DNA from: Stenogyne calaminthoides
Taxonomy: Eukaryota; Streptophyta; Magnoliopsida; Lamiales; Lamiaceae
Assembly: GCA_037126765.1 (NCBI GenBank)
Contig: JBBCBC010000037.1
Coordinates: 7,011,263-7,075,262 of the forward strand
Length of the DNA: 64,000 nt
Direction of reading: 5' to 3'
A model generated the notes under the pieces. The model was not told the origin of the DNA, did no database searches, and saw only the letters and a list, made by a program, of their open reading frames with translations. Positions 33,851-46,893 of the stretch are shown here, piece after piece. The position numbers and the translations under genes are program-made. The first letter of the stretch is position 1; each line of letters starts with the position of its first letter.

Positions 33851-35299
33851 TTATATCATATCATATAAGATTCCAACTTAAATTTTATAGTTTCCCATTT
33901 ACGGGTATTAAATAATGCATTATACTTCGTGGGTAATCCGATTTCCCAATTAAAAAATATTAAAAATAATTTTTGATGCAGGTATTTACACCACCGTGAT
34001 CGGTAGATTTCGGACACGGATAGGGTACACATGGGGTCAAATTTGTAAAATTTATTTTATTTTTTGTCTTGAAATAAATTTATTTTATATTAAATTAACC
34101 CAAATTAACTCACAAACAGTAAAAAAAATACTATCTCTATTGCTCACACAATCACACAACTGTAAAATTGTTAGCCGTTCACATATTTTATTATGATGTT
34201 CATCTCGTTTTGATTTTATATATGTTTCAATGCTAAAAAATTGCATAGGTTTCAAAGACACATAATTTCAAAAAAAATTATGGAAATATTTATATATACA
34301 ATAAAAATATAAAATAATTTGAAAAATTATAATCGTATCAAAAAGTTCGTATCTTCACAATTATTTTTTAAAAATCAGATCTCATCCCAATACTCCGTCA
34401 CCGTATTCTTGCATTAAGATTAAAATCCGATCCGGCCCTGGACTTTCTTCTTATTCAGAATTGTTTAAATGAGAATATTCAAGAACCGTATTTATCCCAT
34501 GAATTTGTTGGAGAAAATTTGTTTGAAATATATTCATTATTGGAAAGTAATTCAATATTATTTCTCAAAATTAATGACGTTTGTGTTTTGAGACTTAGGT
34601 GTATTGAGAAATTCTACTAAAATATGTTTAGGTAATGATACGGTCTCAGATTTCAAAATCAAATTTTAAATTTCTACATAGACGTGTGAACAGATTTTTT
34701 TTAAAAAAAGAATTCATTAAAGAAGCATAGAAAAAAAGAAAAAGACAATTTCTGCTTCAGAATGATAAGTGTATATGCAATTGTCCTTATGGAGGACGTT
34801 AATAATATCCATCCCTCTCGTGCTGAAATTTAGTATCGCTTTCATTCACACGAATCAAATGTACCTTTCCTTTAATTAATGCAACTTTTCATTTTATCCT
34901 ACACCGGTTAGAACATTATTACATATATTGTGAGGTTATGAGTTTGAATCTATCATTTAATTTTTAAAAAATTATTAGATCTCATATACACTAAATACAT
35001 TGTACATTTTATAATTCAATTATTTTAAAAATATACAACTTATTACACTGAAATGTGCAACATATATTCATAAAATAAATTGCATGTATCAATATAACAA
35101 ATTGTATTGATTCTAAATCATTACGGAGTGCACGATTCACCCTAATGTAAACGAGACACACCCTTAAAAAAAAAAAAAAACCCACCTTCTCATTGTGGTT
35201 TTCCTTTTCTTTTATATGTAAGATGGTATTTATATAGCATCAGTAGTCTGTAAATATATATTTCAGTCAATTAGGTAAGTTGGGAAATAAAATAAATGA
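33851..35299. other. Intergenic, no gene seen
   Basis: AT-rich sequence. A stretch near 33,990-34,040 (CGGACACGGATAGGGTACAC) and another near 34,390-34,440 look like fragments of old repeats. No exons or bounded elements. Confidence 0.35.
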
Positions 35300-36409
35300 A
35301 TTAAAGTTGGGAAAATTGCTTAAAAGTACTATTTTTTATAGTGTATTACTCTTAGGTGCTAGCACTTGTAAGTAATACTCATAGGTGTTATTCTTGACAT
35401 ATGTACCTTTATAATTATAAATTTAATTTTTTTAGAGATATATGTTTTAAAACCGGTTATTTCAATTAATTATCATTATAATTAATTTTGGTAGGGCGTT
35501 ATTATTGGTTAGGATCATTTAAGACGCCACTTAATACATATTGTTGTTAACAGATCAAAATGAATTTTCACTAGGCGTTATATTAGGAATTTAGTTGCTA
35601 AGTAATTAATATAAAAAAATAGGTCAATTTTAATATTGCATAACCGATGTGCAAAATATTTACTAGTGTGCAGAATTTCTTTTTTACGGATGTGTAGAAT
35701 TTTTGTTAGGTTAATATTTTATTACTGAAAAAAATTAAATAAAATGATAGATGATTAAAAAAAATTGGGGTGTGCAGATTTTTTTATGAGTGTGCAGAAT
35801 TTTTTAGGGGTGAACAGGTTTTTTTTTACGGGTGTGCAGAATAATTTCGAATATGTAATTTTTCTTGGGCTGATTTAAAATATAAAAAGTGTGGGATGTG
35901 CAGAACTTTAAAATCTACATTTTTGGGGTGTGCAAATTTTTTTCATGTGCGTGCAGTATTTTGAAATCTATAGTTTTAAATTTTTTACAAGTGTGTAGAA
36001 TTTTTTTTTCACGGGTGTGCAGCAATTCTCCCGAATCAGGCGAATTTTTGGTTCAACGATCAATGTGTGTGAAGTGATTATACCGATTATTGATGTGCAA
36101 TTTCGGAAACGAGCATATTTAATTTTTTTGCCCAAATCTTCGTTGAACAGTTGAAAGATTATTTGTATGTTTCGTGTTGGGTTTATCAATTAGGGAAATT
36201 TTTTAATTTGGGAATAATGTGTGTTTTGTTCAATTAGAGGGAGAGTAAATGCACGAAAAAATAAATTCAAATATGCCAAAATTTGGTTAAGGGTATTTAA
36301 GTATTTCACACATAATTTTTGTACTTAGCAGTAACACTTAAAAAGTGTAGCACTTAAGAATAATAGTGTCTTATAAATGGCACATATTAGTAACTCCCCC
36401 ATTAAAGTT
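35300..36409. mobile_element. MULE-type foldback element with GTGTGCAGAA array
   Basis: The body is 35,309-36,400 (1,092 bp), flanked by identical ATTAAAGTT (35,300-35,308 and 36,401-36,409). Imperfect inverted ends of about 80 bp include TTACTCTTAGGTGCTAGCAC on the left against GTGTAGCACTTAAGAATAAT on the right. The middle holds the GTGTGCAGAATTTTT array. No transposase is recognised. Confidence 0.8.
35648..36030. repeat. Degenerate GTGTGCAGAATTTTT repeats
   Basis: More than ten copies of GTGTGCAGAATTTTTTT or close variants recur at irregular 30-45 bp spacing inside the foldback element. The motif resembles the GTGCAATATTTT units at 6,010-6,445. Confidence 0.7.
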
Positions 36410-36978
36410 TAGATGTTTCTAAAATTTCGAATTTTTATGAAATTTTTTCAAAATAATTATATTTCCATGTTTTCAAGTAGAATTGGACAACTGGTTCAAA
36501 AAAAGTAGAATTGGACAAAAAATGTTAAATATATATGACGTTAATTTCTAGACATTTAGTTCAAATTTAAAGTCATTGCATAAATTTAAATCTTCAAAAT
36601 TTAAACTCATTGCATAACTTTAAATTGAGAGAATTCCGTCTCATCGAAAAGCTCGAGCTTTTAGAGAGGATCGAGAATAATTTATTTACTTAATTTCCTT
36701 CAACATAAATCTTCAAAATTTAAACTCATTGCTTAATTTTAAGTCGTTGTATTTCTTCTTGTAATCGGTAAATGCAATCTTTGAGGTGTAGCATCCACCA
36801 TATCGGTCACATAGATAGACGTATATAATTCAGTATATAATATATATGACTTAGTAAATTTAGTATCCATTCTCAATTGAATTTATTCTTCCGTACAATT
36901 AATTTCATTTAGTACTTCATTACTATACAAATTGAAAACGTGGAACAAAAGTAAATTACCTTCGACTTCATCAACTAA
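36410..36978. other. Intergenic, no gene seen
   Basis: Contains a short duplicated phrase (CTTCAAAATTTAAACTCATT at about 36,592 and 36,709). No coding signal. Confidence 0.4.
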
Positions 36979-38670
36979 TCATAAATATATTATAGGAGCT
37001 ATTTTTCCTTTTATAGTTTTGGCGTCATTTGTTTCCGGTCGTTGATTGTTTTTTAGTCAATCAATCTTGATCATTCATTTGTTGCATGATTTATTCATAG
37101 TATTTTTTATCAATAATTTAATGAAATTAATTACGTGCTTATTCCAAGGGCCGATTTTTTGTTCTCACACCCATTTAAAGAGAAGTTTTTTATGCTTCAT
37201 CATTATTTTTTTAGTGCTCCATTATTTTGTTGCTTGAATCTCATGCTTAACAAACAAAACACTATAAAAAGTTCATCATCCCACTTTTTAGTTTTTCATT
37301 ATTTTATTGTTTCTCATCCAAATTCTTCATCTCCTTAGTTTCGTGTATTATTTTATTTTTTGCGTATTATGAATCAGATTGTTTCCGATTGTTTATTTTT
37401 TGCATACTAATCATTCCACTTAGATTTTAATTCTTATTAATTATATTACACAACATTTGTTCTAATAAAAATAATGTATGGTAGACGGTTGTTTTCGGTT
37501 TATACTGAAAGAAGCTGATGATGAAGCTTCTTATTTTGCATTTATTCATATTTAGGGTTTTTATAATGTCAATGTTGTGAAGAAGGAATTAGACACTTTT
37601 TAATAATGTTACTTTGTTAAATTAGTTTGTTTGTATAGCATTATTACTATTGTAGTTGTTTTTACCGAATATCACTGCTACTCCATATCAAAATATTTGT
37701 TTGTACAACTATTTATGATTATAATTGTCATATGATTATAATTGATGAATAGGTATATTATAAAAAAAAAACAACTATAGATGAATAGATTATTTATTCT
37801 CCATTACAAAATACAATATATCATAATCATAAATATATAATAGGAGCTATTTTTCCTTTTATAGTTTTGGCGCCATTTGTTTCTGACCGTTGATCGTTTT
37901 TTAGTCAATCAATCTTGACCATTCATTTGCTGCATGATTTATTCATAGTATTTTTTACCAATAATTTAATGAAATTAATTACGTGTTTATTCCAATGGCC
38001 GATTTTTTGTTCTCACACCTATTTAAAGAGAAGTTTTTTATGCTTCATCATTATTTTTTAGTGCTCCATTATTTTGTTGCTTGAATCTCATGCTTAACAA
38101 GCAAAACACTGTAAAAAGTTCATCATCCCACTTTTTAGTTTTTCATTATTTTATTGTTTCTCATCCAAATTCTTCATCTCCTTCGTTTCGTGTGTTATTT
38201 TATTTTTTGCGTATTATGAATCAGATTGTTTCAGATTGTTTATTTTTTGCATACGAATCATTTCACTTAGATTTTAATTCTTCTTAATTATATTACACAA
38301 CATTTGTTCTAATAAAAATAATGTATGATTTGTTTTCAATTTACACTGAAAGAAACTGATGATGATGTTTCTTATTTTGCATTTATTCATATTAAGGGTT
38401 TTTATAATGTCAATGTTGTGAAGAAGGAATTATACACTTTTTAATAATGTTACTTCGCTAAATTAGTTTGTTTGTATATCATTATTACTATTGTAATTAT
38501 TTTTACCGAATATCACTGCTACTCCATATCAAAATATTTGTTTGTACAACTATTTATGATTATAATTGTCGTATGATTATAATTGATGAATAGATTATTT
38601 ATGAAATACAATATATAATATATTATAAAAAAAATACAACTATAGATGAATAGATTATTTATTCCCTATT
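36979..38670 (+). repeat. Tandem duplication of the Helitron 5' region, 848-bp period
   Basis: 36,979-37,826 and 37,827-about 38,670 are direct repeats with high identity. Shared landmarks include TAGGAGCTATTTTTCCTTTT at 36,993 and 37,841. The ORFs in both units are matching AT-rich stretches, probably not genes. Confidence 0.88.
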
Positions 38671-41264
38671 ATAAAATACAATATATTAATAATTTTTAGA
38701 AAGAGATATATTATCCGTTGATAAATATTTTGATCCTTAATCTTAGCCATTCATTGTATTTGAGGGAAGACGAAAATTATTCTAGCATATTAAATGTTAT
38801 TAATCTAATCTTGACCATTGATTCATGTATATTATATCTTGGCCATACATTTCTCCACCATAAATTATGTAGACTTTTTTTTTGCTTCATTTCCTCCTAC
38901 AATTTAGTCCTTATTCAGTTTATGTTCACAGTGTCTTCAGTATATATAGTCCATGCTGATTTTGAGGTTAGTCTTAATCCAATTTATTTTGTGTATTTAC
39001 TTTTGTAATTTTACATTTTGTTGTGTATTTGTTTTTTTATATTTGTTCTAACTCATTGTCCTATTCATGATTCATTATAGTTTGTGTAGCGAAATCTTTT
39101 ATATGTAAATTTAGATTTTCACATGTATTTTATTTCCCATTTGTTTAAATTCATCGTTCAGCACATTGTTTTCACGATGATGATTTTGTTAATCAAGAAC
39201 ACTCTGGTGATTTTATTAATCTATCAGATTTTACGGCGTTAAAAGGTTGATGGGGGTCTCACGTTGAAGAGTTTCTGGTATATTATGAATCGAGATTGTT
39301 TGATCATTTAAAATATCATACGATACGTCTTATGCAAAATTATAGTCATTTTGTTTGAGAGATAGGAATAAATCAAAATTTTAAAATAATATTTCAGATG
39401 TACTACAATGATGTTGTTAGACTTGTTTCATTTATTGTACCTGTATCAAGACTTTGTATTTATGTTTTGTTAGTTTGTGCATTCACAAACGTTTTTATAC
39501 AATGTGTTTTATCTCATTTACAAATAAAGTATATTATGATTTAAATTTAATATTATAACTATCTCATTTAATTGTTTGAATAGTTAACTTTAAGTCCGGC
39601 CAATTAAAATAAAGTATATTATGGTATAGAAATAAAATATTTTTAATTGGTTGTGCGTTATAAATAAAGTATATTATGGTATAGAAATATATTTTAATTA
39701 ATTGAATTTAGCTTTAGATGTTCAACTCTTGTAGAATAGTTAACTTTCAACTAATAATTTATGTTTAATGAATGTATTTTAGATCTACACGTGGAAAAAA
39801 TCTCAGATGAAGATGTTGCAACTTGCAAGAATCGAGTATCATATCCATTATGGTGAGCATTATGGAATGTGTCATTGAAGGATGATTCTCTTTTTACATA
39901 TGATACTATTAAGTTTGTTGTTCATTTTGGAAATTAACATACGTGAGACTTCGTATAACTAATGTAATATTCTTTTTCTTTGTTTGATTTTTACTAGCAA
40001 TTTTCACTAACGATGGTAATGCCATAATATAAAATTTTATCAAATCCACCTAGATTTACGATCGATATTGAAGATTTGAGGACCTTGGCATTTAAACTAT
40101 CTTCAAATAATAATAATAATAACAAAATAAAATGTTTATTTATATTTCATCTAATCATATTTAATTATGATAAATGTAGTTTTAAAATTTTATTTGATTG
40201 AAAGTTGTATTAGAAAGTTCCAATAATAATTAAAATTAATTAAAAATTGATTGAAATACTTAATTATATGCTAATATATAGTATATATAATTATATTATA
40301 TTATGGTAATAATTTATTTTAAAAGGTAAATTAATTATTCTTGATAATTAATTTCATGTGCAAAAATAAAATAATGTGATTTTTTTTTTTTTAAAGACCA
40401 TGAATTTAAAAAAATTGAAAGTTTAACCATTGAGTTTACATTTAATTTGTATTAAATAATTTCTCAAAGTAATAACGTTCTTTTAAGCGCATCAATATAT
40501 TTTTTTATTAATATTTATTTTGGGTTGGAAATTTGCGACTTTGAAATTCTGATAAATAGTATATCTGAGTTTTTTTTTTTGGATTTTTGAGCAGTATGTT
40601 AGTAGCTCTATAGTATAATTGTAGTAGTTTTTTAAAAATTTCAATTTTCAAAATCCCAAATTAGAACTAATTTAAATTCTAATTTATAAAACTCAAAATA
40701 AACATCTCCTTAGTGATTAGTTCTCATGATGGATATAGTACCACTCAATAATTTTATCAATTCCTACTATATTTATTTTATATATAATATTTAGCATTTC
40801 TTTAAACAAAAATTAAATTCATCATGCATGGACATATATGTGTCAGCTCCGGCAGCCATATCACTTAATTGTTGTCGAAAAATGAGCAGATTCTTCGAAT
40901 TGTAAAATATAAAAAAATGGTGTCTCGAATTGGAAAAAAATAAAAAAAAATTAATTGATAAAAACACTAAAGGTGGAGGTTTGTTTTTTTAACAATTCCC
41001 TTTTAATGATCTATGTATAGTTAAAAGATATAAAATCACTAAAAACAAAATATTAAATACTTTAGTAAATTATTCAATTTATTAAAATATAAAATCACAT
41101 GTTTAAATAAACTAAATAAAATTTATCATATACTTGATAAGATTGTTGGGTTTGAATGTGATTTTGAGGCAATATATTTTTTACGTTTACAATCATTTGA
41201 TTTATTTGTGGAATAACTAGGTTGTAGAACTTGAGATCGGTTGAAGGTATACGCAAATTGAATT
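38671..41264. other. Helitron interior without a supported gene
   Basis: Very AT-rich. A possible exon-like open stretch near 38,718-39,008 and another near 39,780-39,860 could be remains of upstream Helitron coding sequence. I cannot match either to a family. Confidence 0.35.
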
Positions 41265-42020
41265 TTTTTTATTGAATAAGTAGCATCTATTGGAGATGGG
41301 AGTATAAGATCACAAACTGAGTATGATTCTAATGTACAAATTTCGGATGATATTTTGCTGAGAGGTGGTGATCCGATCGATACTATTGTTGATAGCATTT
41401 ATCCTGATTTGAAGAACGTGATAGACAATCGCGATTATTTACAAAATAGAACAATTATCGCTCCTATGTTATATGTTGTTAGGTCCATAAACGATCACAT
41501 GATTCCATTAAATGAAAATGAATCACATACTTATTTGAGCTCTGGTAGTTCTTGCCGGACTAAGTCAAATGTTGATCATCTTTCTAATGTGCATAATTTT
41601 GGGTTCTTGAATAGTGTAAAGTGTTCAGGTGTTCCTGATTATAAATTGAATGTAAAAGTTGGAATACCGGAAATGTTATTGAGCAATATTGATCACTCAA
41701 AGGGGTTTGTGCAATGTAACCGAGTTTGACCTTTTTTTATTATTTTAAAATTTTCTCATATTTAAAAAGTTGAATGTGTATTTTTTTTAAAAAAATTGTA
41801 ATATAATGTTATTTTTACATACATATGTTGGTTATTACGAGGATGAGTAATAGAGTTTTTGAAGTTAAGGTTCTAACTGAAAGTAGAGTCGAACATGTGG
41901 CTTTGATACTCATGCTTACATTGACTCCTTCTGATCCTAGATTGTCGTTCAAATTTCAATGGATTGTGATTGATTGTTATGTCAGGGACAAATTTTCTGG
42001 CGTAGAGGTATTTTGCAGAA
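41265..42020 (+). pseudogene. Helitron Pif1-like helicase, C-terminal fragment
   Basis: Two pieces in one order: 41,280-41,729 and 41,828-41,965. The first reads DILLRGGDPIDTIVDSIYPD, then RTIIAPMLYVVRSIND, FLNSVKCSGVPDYKLNVKVG and MLLSNIDHSKG. These match the C-terminal part of plant Helitron RepHel proteins, the superfamily 1 Pif1-type helicase motifs. The second has LVITRMSNRVFEVKVLT and LTLTPSDPRLSFKFQ, the usual last blocks. About 100 bp of AT-rich sequence separates them without a proper acceptor. The Walker-motif half is absent, so no active helicase is made. Confidence 0.82.
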
Positions 42021-42390
42021 GCTCATTTTTAGTCATGGTCAATTGTATGTAGATGTAACTCAGATCAGTGTTTTCAAATCGAATTGAACCAGGAATCAAC
42101 CATAAAATTGGTCGGGTTACCCTAAAAAACCGTTAAAATCGGGAACCGATTCAACCGATTTTTTTATTATTTTCTTAAGATTTATTAATATTAAACTTAA
42201 TCCTAATTTCTATCATCCCCATTTAAATTTTAGTATTTTAAATTGTGTTGTTTGTGTTGTGTTGTTTATGACTCTATTGTGTTTAACAGTTGATTGTTTA
42301 TCCACCTGTACTTATTTTCAGAATGTTTGTACCAAAATTTTTTAATCGTATGTTTATAGTATTATAAAAAAATTATACATTAATTTTCAG
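42021..42390. other. Spacer between the helicase and RPA fragments
   Basis: Includes a GGTTACCCTAAAAAACCG-type stretch with repeated ACCGATT (42,060-42,160), resembling common plant repeat tails. No exon found, although the first exons of the RPA-like gene would be expected here. Confidence 0.35.
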
Positions 42391-43944
42391 GTGAAGTATA
42401 AATATCAAATTCCTTCTAAAGAGATTTCTGGTTTGAAAAGGAGGTAAACTTTTGTATATATATGCAAACACATTTTGAGAACTTTTATATGAAACACATG
42501 TTAATAATTTTTTATTTTCTTTTGTATAGTTTTGTTGTTAACTCGAAGGATAAACAAATATGTGGGTCATTTTCGTGGTCTTCTCTTTATGAATCTGGTG
42601 AAAGCAATCATGTTCTTAGTCTTGATGTAAAGTAAACTCATTGGGTTCTCGAAAATAGTGTGATTAGTATTTATATGACATGTAATTTTGTTTCTTCATT
42701 TGTTTTTGAAAAAAATTTAATTTTTATATTGGATTTTATAATTTTATTGTTATATTTTTTATTGTGTTTAATTTGCAGGTTGGTATGTATTGGATATGTG
42801 CCACAATAATTGAATTGAAGTCTTATGATAATTGGATGTATTATTCGTGTAAGAAATGTTCTAGAAAAGTATCAAGGACAATGGAACGTTTTCTTGCTTT
42901 AAATGTGGAAAGGACGATGTTCCTATTGTTATAAGGTATGTATATTATCATTTATTTTTGTAACACATATTTATTTTTTACAGTTTTTGTTACTCATTTT
43001 TATTAAAAATTAAATTATGTTTTATTATGTTATTTATAATTAATAATGTTTTTAGATATGGGATAAGGTTATTGTTAAGGATGGTACAAGAAATATTACG
43101 CTTATTCTGTGGGACAATATTTGTTGTGGTCTGCTTCACAAAAGAGCTTATGAGTTGTTGGAGAATTCTAAAGATGTAAGTTGTAATAATCAATTTTTTT
43201 CTATGCTCAGTTGTTATGATATTTGTATTTTAAATTATTGTAATAAATAATTTTATTATAATTTTGATATGATTTTTACATTAGTCGCTAAATTTCAGAA
43301 GGATGGATATAACATTCCACTTGAGATTCAGGATCTTATCAATCGGACACTTCTGTTAAGAATTCAATTGAAACCAGAAGAGATTGCACGACAGATCAGT
43401 GTTTTTAGTGTTGTCAAGGTGAATACATATTCATCATTGATCAACAAATATTTAACTCTTACTGAATCTAATGAGGTTTAAATACTTATCTTCCTTATTA
43501 TATTGTTATAAATTCCAATAATTTATACGATTGTTAATACATTATATGTTAAATTGTTATTATATTATAACTTATTTTGTTAAACACTTATTCTTTTACA
43601 AAAAGGGAATGAGAATTTTCAAACTACAGGTAGTGAAATTTCCAATGCGTCCAAGATAACCATTAATTTTTTTATAATTTATTTTTATTATTTTATATTA
43701 AATTTAGTTTGAGTTAATTAATACAAAAATGAATTGTACATAGTTTTTATTCATTGTCTTTTACTAGGTTGGTTCAACATGTGATGAGTCTGTTTCACCC
43801 AACAAAAAGATCGGAGACACTAATGTTGTTTGTCTCGAAGAAACTGATGCTAGGCTAAAACGATCATTTGATGACAAGTCATCTTGCAGTGGATCTTTAA
43901 AGAAGGCCAAATCTATTTTATCTGTTAAGAAAGAGAATGAGTGA
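42391..43944 (+). pseudogene. RPA70-like single-strand DNA-binding gene in the Helitron, broken
   Basis: The six exon-like blocks are 42,391-42,443, 42,530-42,626, 42,779-42,935, 43,056-43,175, 43,299-43,475 and 43,768-43,944, most with GT-AG borders. They cover the C-terminal half of a replication protein A large-subunit-like protein. Landmarks are the zinc ribbon (YYSCKKCSRK, then FSCFKCGKDD after a frameshift near 42,870), VKDGTRNITLILWD of the last OB fold, and a basic Lys/Ser tail ending KKENE. Frameshifts near 42,870 and 43,075 and the missing N-terminal OB folds make it non-functional. RPA-like genes are regular passengers of plant Helitrons and may assist strand transfer; here that role is lost. 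Confidence 0.82.
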
Positions 43945-45278
43945 TCTAAACACTTTTAAGTTCTTTATTTATATCTATTGTGTTTTAAGAATAAGTCTTA
44001 ACATTTTCTAATAATATGATTTTATTGTGGTACACTTGAATTTTAACATTTTTATTTATGATTTAATATAGTTATAATATTAATATTAATTGCATGATGA
44101 TTGTTGTCGTCCACGAAATAACCTTCCCATGCATAGTGACGATTATAGTTGTGAACTCATTTGTTCACTTGATTGACGTTTTCATTCAACCACTAATTTG
44201 ATGACCCTTTAATTTTGAGAATTCTTCACTTCTAATAACTATATTTCCTTATATTTATAAGCAGTGAGTTATAATTTATATTCCCTTTAATTTTGGGATT
44301 ATTTCACTTATTATTTTACGTGTATCATTTATAATTGTAGTTTAATTAATATAATGTGTACGATTTTATGAATATAACTTTATGTCAAAATTTCACTAGA
44401 GAATATATATTTAACTTTTTATTCATTTAATTACTTTCTTAAAGGATGCTTTAATACTATTTTCTTTCAAATTTTAAAGCATTAAATATTTATATAAATA
44501 ATTTTAAATTACTATCCATGGTTTCAAAAAACTATGGCAGATTTTTAAAAATAGTATGATTGAAATAGTATACATTATCTAATGATAGCATGAATATTTA
44601 TAAAAATAGTATGATTGTTTAGCCATGGCCATTTTTATGTCGCGGTTTCGAGGGTTTCCAGTCGACGTGATTTTTATGTTGTGTAATAAAGATAGTTTTG
44701 AACATAATACAACAAAAAATGTTGTATTTCAAGAGGTCTTCCGAAATGTTTAGAATTTTGTAATTATATTATGAGACTTTTTTGTTTTTGTTTTGTGTTA
44801 TCTACAATGTTTTTTATTAGAAACAGTGAATGTTATTTTTTTAAAAACGGTTGTTATTTTATTTTTATTTTTAAAAAAAATATATAATTACTGCTATATT
44901 ACATACATTTATTAAATTATGTTTGATATATTGCATCTATTTTTTTTAAGAGTTAGAGGATGAGAATCAGTTATAAATAATAAATGCAGTTTTTAAAACC
45001 AAATTGTGAAGTTTTAATCTGAGACTCTAATTTTTTGAATCTTCCCCAGTTAAACTTTGAGAATCACAATAATTATTAAAATTTATTTTATCTAATATAT
45101 ATTTTAGTAAAAAAAAATTATATTCAACAATTATTAAATTACCAATTAATATGACAATTGATATGTAAAAGACTAATTATAATATAAAACTTAAAATAAA
45201 TTTAAAAATAAATAACAATAAATTAATAAATTATAGCAATATAAATGACTTTCGTGCAACACACGGGCCGACAAAAAA
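43945..45278. other. Helitron 3' non-coding region
   Basis: AT-rich sequence without exons, leading to the CTAG terminus. Confidence 0.45.
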
Positions 45279-45283
45279 CTAGT

Positions 45284-46261
45284 ATAAATATATATAGTTC
45301 TACTTAACGGAGCCATTGTGTTCGATCTAGTGTATTGGACTTAGTATTTAATTGTATTTTTTTAATATTCGAGTATTGTTCACCTTAATAGGGTTTGAAA
45401 ATATTGAATTTTCGTCACGCTGAGAAGACTTGATAAAATATTGTATTAGAATGAAACAATGGCTCAAGAAAAGAAAAGAAAAAAATGACTGACAACGTCC
45501 CAATGACTGGGTTTTTTATGTAGTGATTTTTGTTTATTTTATATAAAGAATAAAGTTACGTGAAAAGATTCTTTAAGATTTTATGTTTAAAGTCTGTGAT
45601 AAAGTCTAAAATGTATTTCCATTTTAAAAGTGATAAGATTCAAAAAAAAAAAAAAATTCAAGGGGAGGGAAAAGTTTACACCCTCAGTAGTGATAATATT
45701 CTAAAATTAACTTCAGGGAAACACCCTAGTACTGCTGGTCCATATCGGGACAATTAGAAATTTTGCAGGCTACTTTTCTCGGTATAATTGTGATTAAAGA
45801 TATTAAAGTAATGAAAATCATGAGAGATGTTAACATTCCAACAATTACCCGTCGTCATAAAAGTAATTATTTGAATTCAGCTCTATATATACATTGTACA
45901 ACATCATTACGGATTCTCGTCATGATTTATTCAACATTTTTTTATTTTAATATTGTATTTTGATTCTCCTCGATTTTTTTTTTTTTTTTTTACTCATCGA
46001 TGAAAATTATACCTAACTACGACAGTGAATCATTATTAGTATTTAGATATGATAAATATTGAGGATAAAATAATGGAACAGATAATACATATGATCGTGG
46101 GACCTAGATATCCAGAAGGGTTTGTGGAAGTGTAGCTGTGGGAACCGACACTTGGTTTTCGGACAAATTCAGCCGCCCGAAAATTCTAATAAATGAACCT
46201 CACCTGGATTTTCGCTTGATTTTCCTATAAAGAGAGAGAGGTCATAATTTTCGCTCGAGCA
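45284..46261. other. Intergenic, no gene seen
   Basis: Contains A-rich and T-rich runs near 45,640 and 45,970. No supported exon. Confidence 0.4.
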
Positions 46262-46475
46262 ACTCTTGTGTGAAACTTTTCTGTGGTATAAAATATAAGT
46301 ATATTATTATATTTATAAATTATTATCACAATAATATATATTGATATTAATACATTTATAAATTAATATTATAATATTAAATATTATGGACATTAATTTA
46401 TAAGAGTAGTGATATCAATTTATAAGTATAATATTATTTTTTTACCATGAACAAATTTTACGAAAGAATTTGTGT
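46262..46475. mobile_element. Small foldback MITE
   Basis: The left arm CTCTTGTGTGAAACTTTTCT and the right arm ATGAACAAATTTTACGAAAG are an imperfect inverted pair around an AT-rich centre. It resembles the element at about 826-1,032. Boundaries are approximate. Confidence 0.45.
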
Positions 46476-46542
46476 TTCCATTAAATTTTAAAAAGCAAAA
46501 CCTTAGTTGTATTATCGTCAACTAAATATATTGAGTAACATT

Positions 46543-46893
46543 TCTATATATGCAAATTCTCATGTACATCATTTGCACCAAATCAATTTGATGCAATTTA
46601 AGTTTAAAAGTTTTTTTTTTCAGTTTTAGTTTTTTTTTTTCAATTTTAATTTTCTTTTAACTTTAATTTCAGTTTTAACTTTTTTTTCTCAACTGGACCC
46701 AAACCCGGTCCGAGTGGTTCATGGTTCACTCGGCTTGAGTGGTTCATGGTTCACCCGGCCCGAATAAATCATGATTTAGGGTTCATTATTTTGTGTTTAG
46801 AGTGTAGATGCTTCATCCATATTGAAATTAAATTAAGTGCACCAATTACATCTTTGTGCAAATGGTGCACAGGAGAGTCACTCTTCTATATAT
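46543..46893. mobile_element. MULE-type foldback MITE with 9-bp flanking repeats
   Basis: The body is 46,552-46,884, flanked by identical TCTATATAT (46,543-46,551 and 46,885-46,893). The arms CATTTGCACCAAATC and CTTTGTGCAAATGG are inverted. The interior holds GAGTGGTTCATGGTTCAC repeats, also found at 3,787-3,890. The flanking repeat is simple TA-rich sequence, so chance cannot be excluded. Confidence 0.6.

Larger units (their letters stand above)
36979..45282 (+). mobile_element. Helitron with duplicated 5' end, decayed
   Basis: The 3' end is typical: a GC-rich CGTGCAACACACGGGCCG hairpin-like stretch followed by CTAG at 45,279-45,282, then T. The 5' end begins TCATAAATATATTATAGGAG at 36,979, after an A, close to the usual TC...TATAGGAGCTA start of plant Helitrons. 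A second 5' end starts 848 bp later at 37,827. There are no terminal inverted repeats, and the flanking A and T fit insertion at an AT dinucleotide. Inside, on the plus strand, are remains of a Pif1-type helicase and an RPA70-like gene, both usual Helitron cargo in plants. The Rep nuclease and most of the helicase are missing, so it is non-autonomous. Confidence 0.75.
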
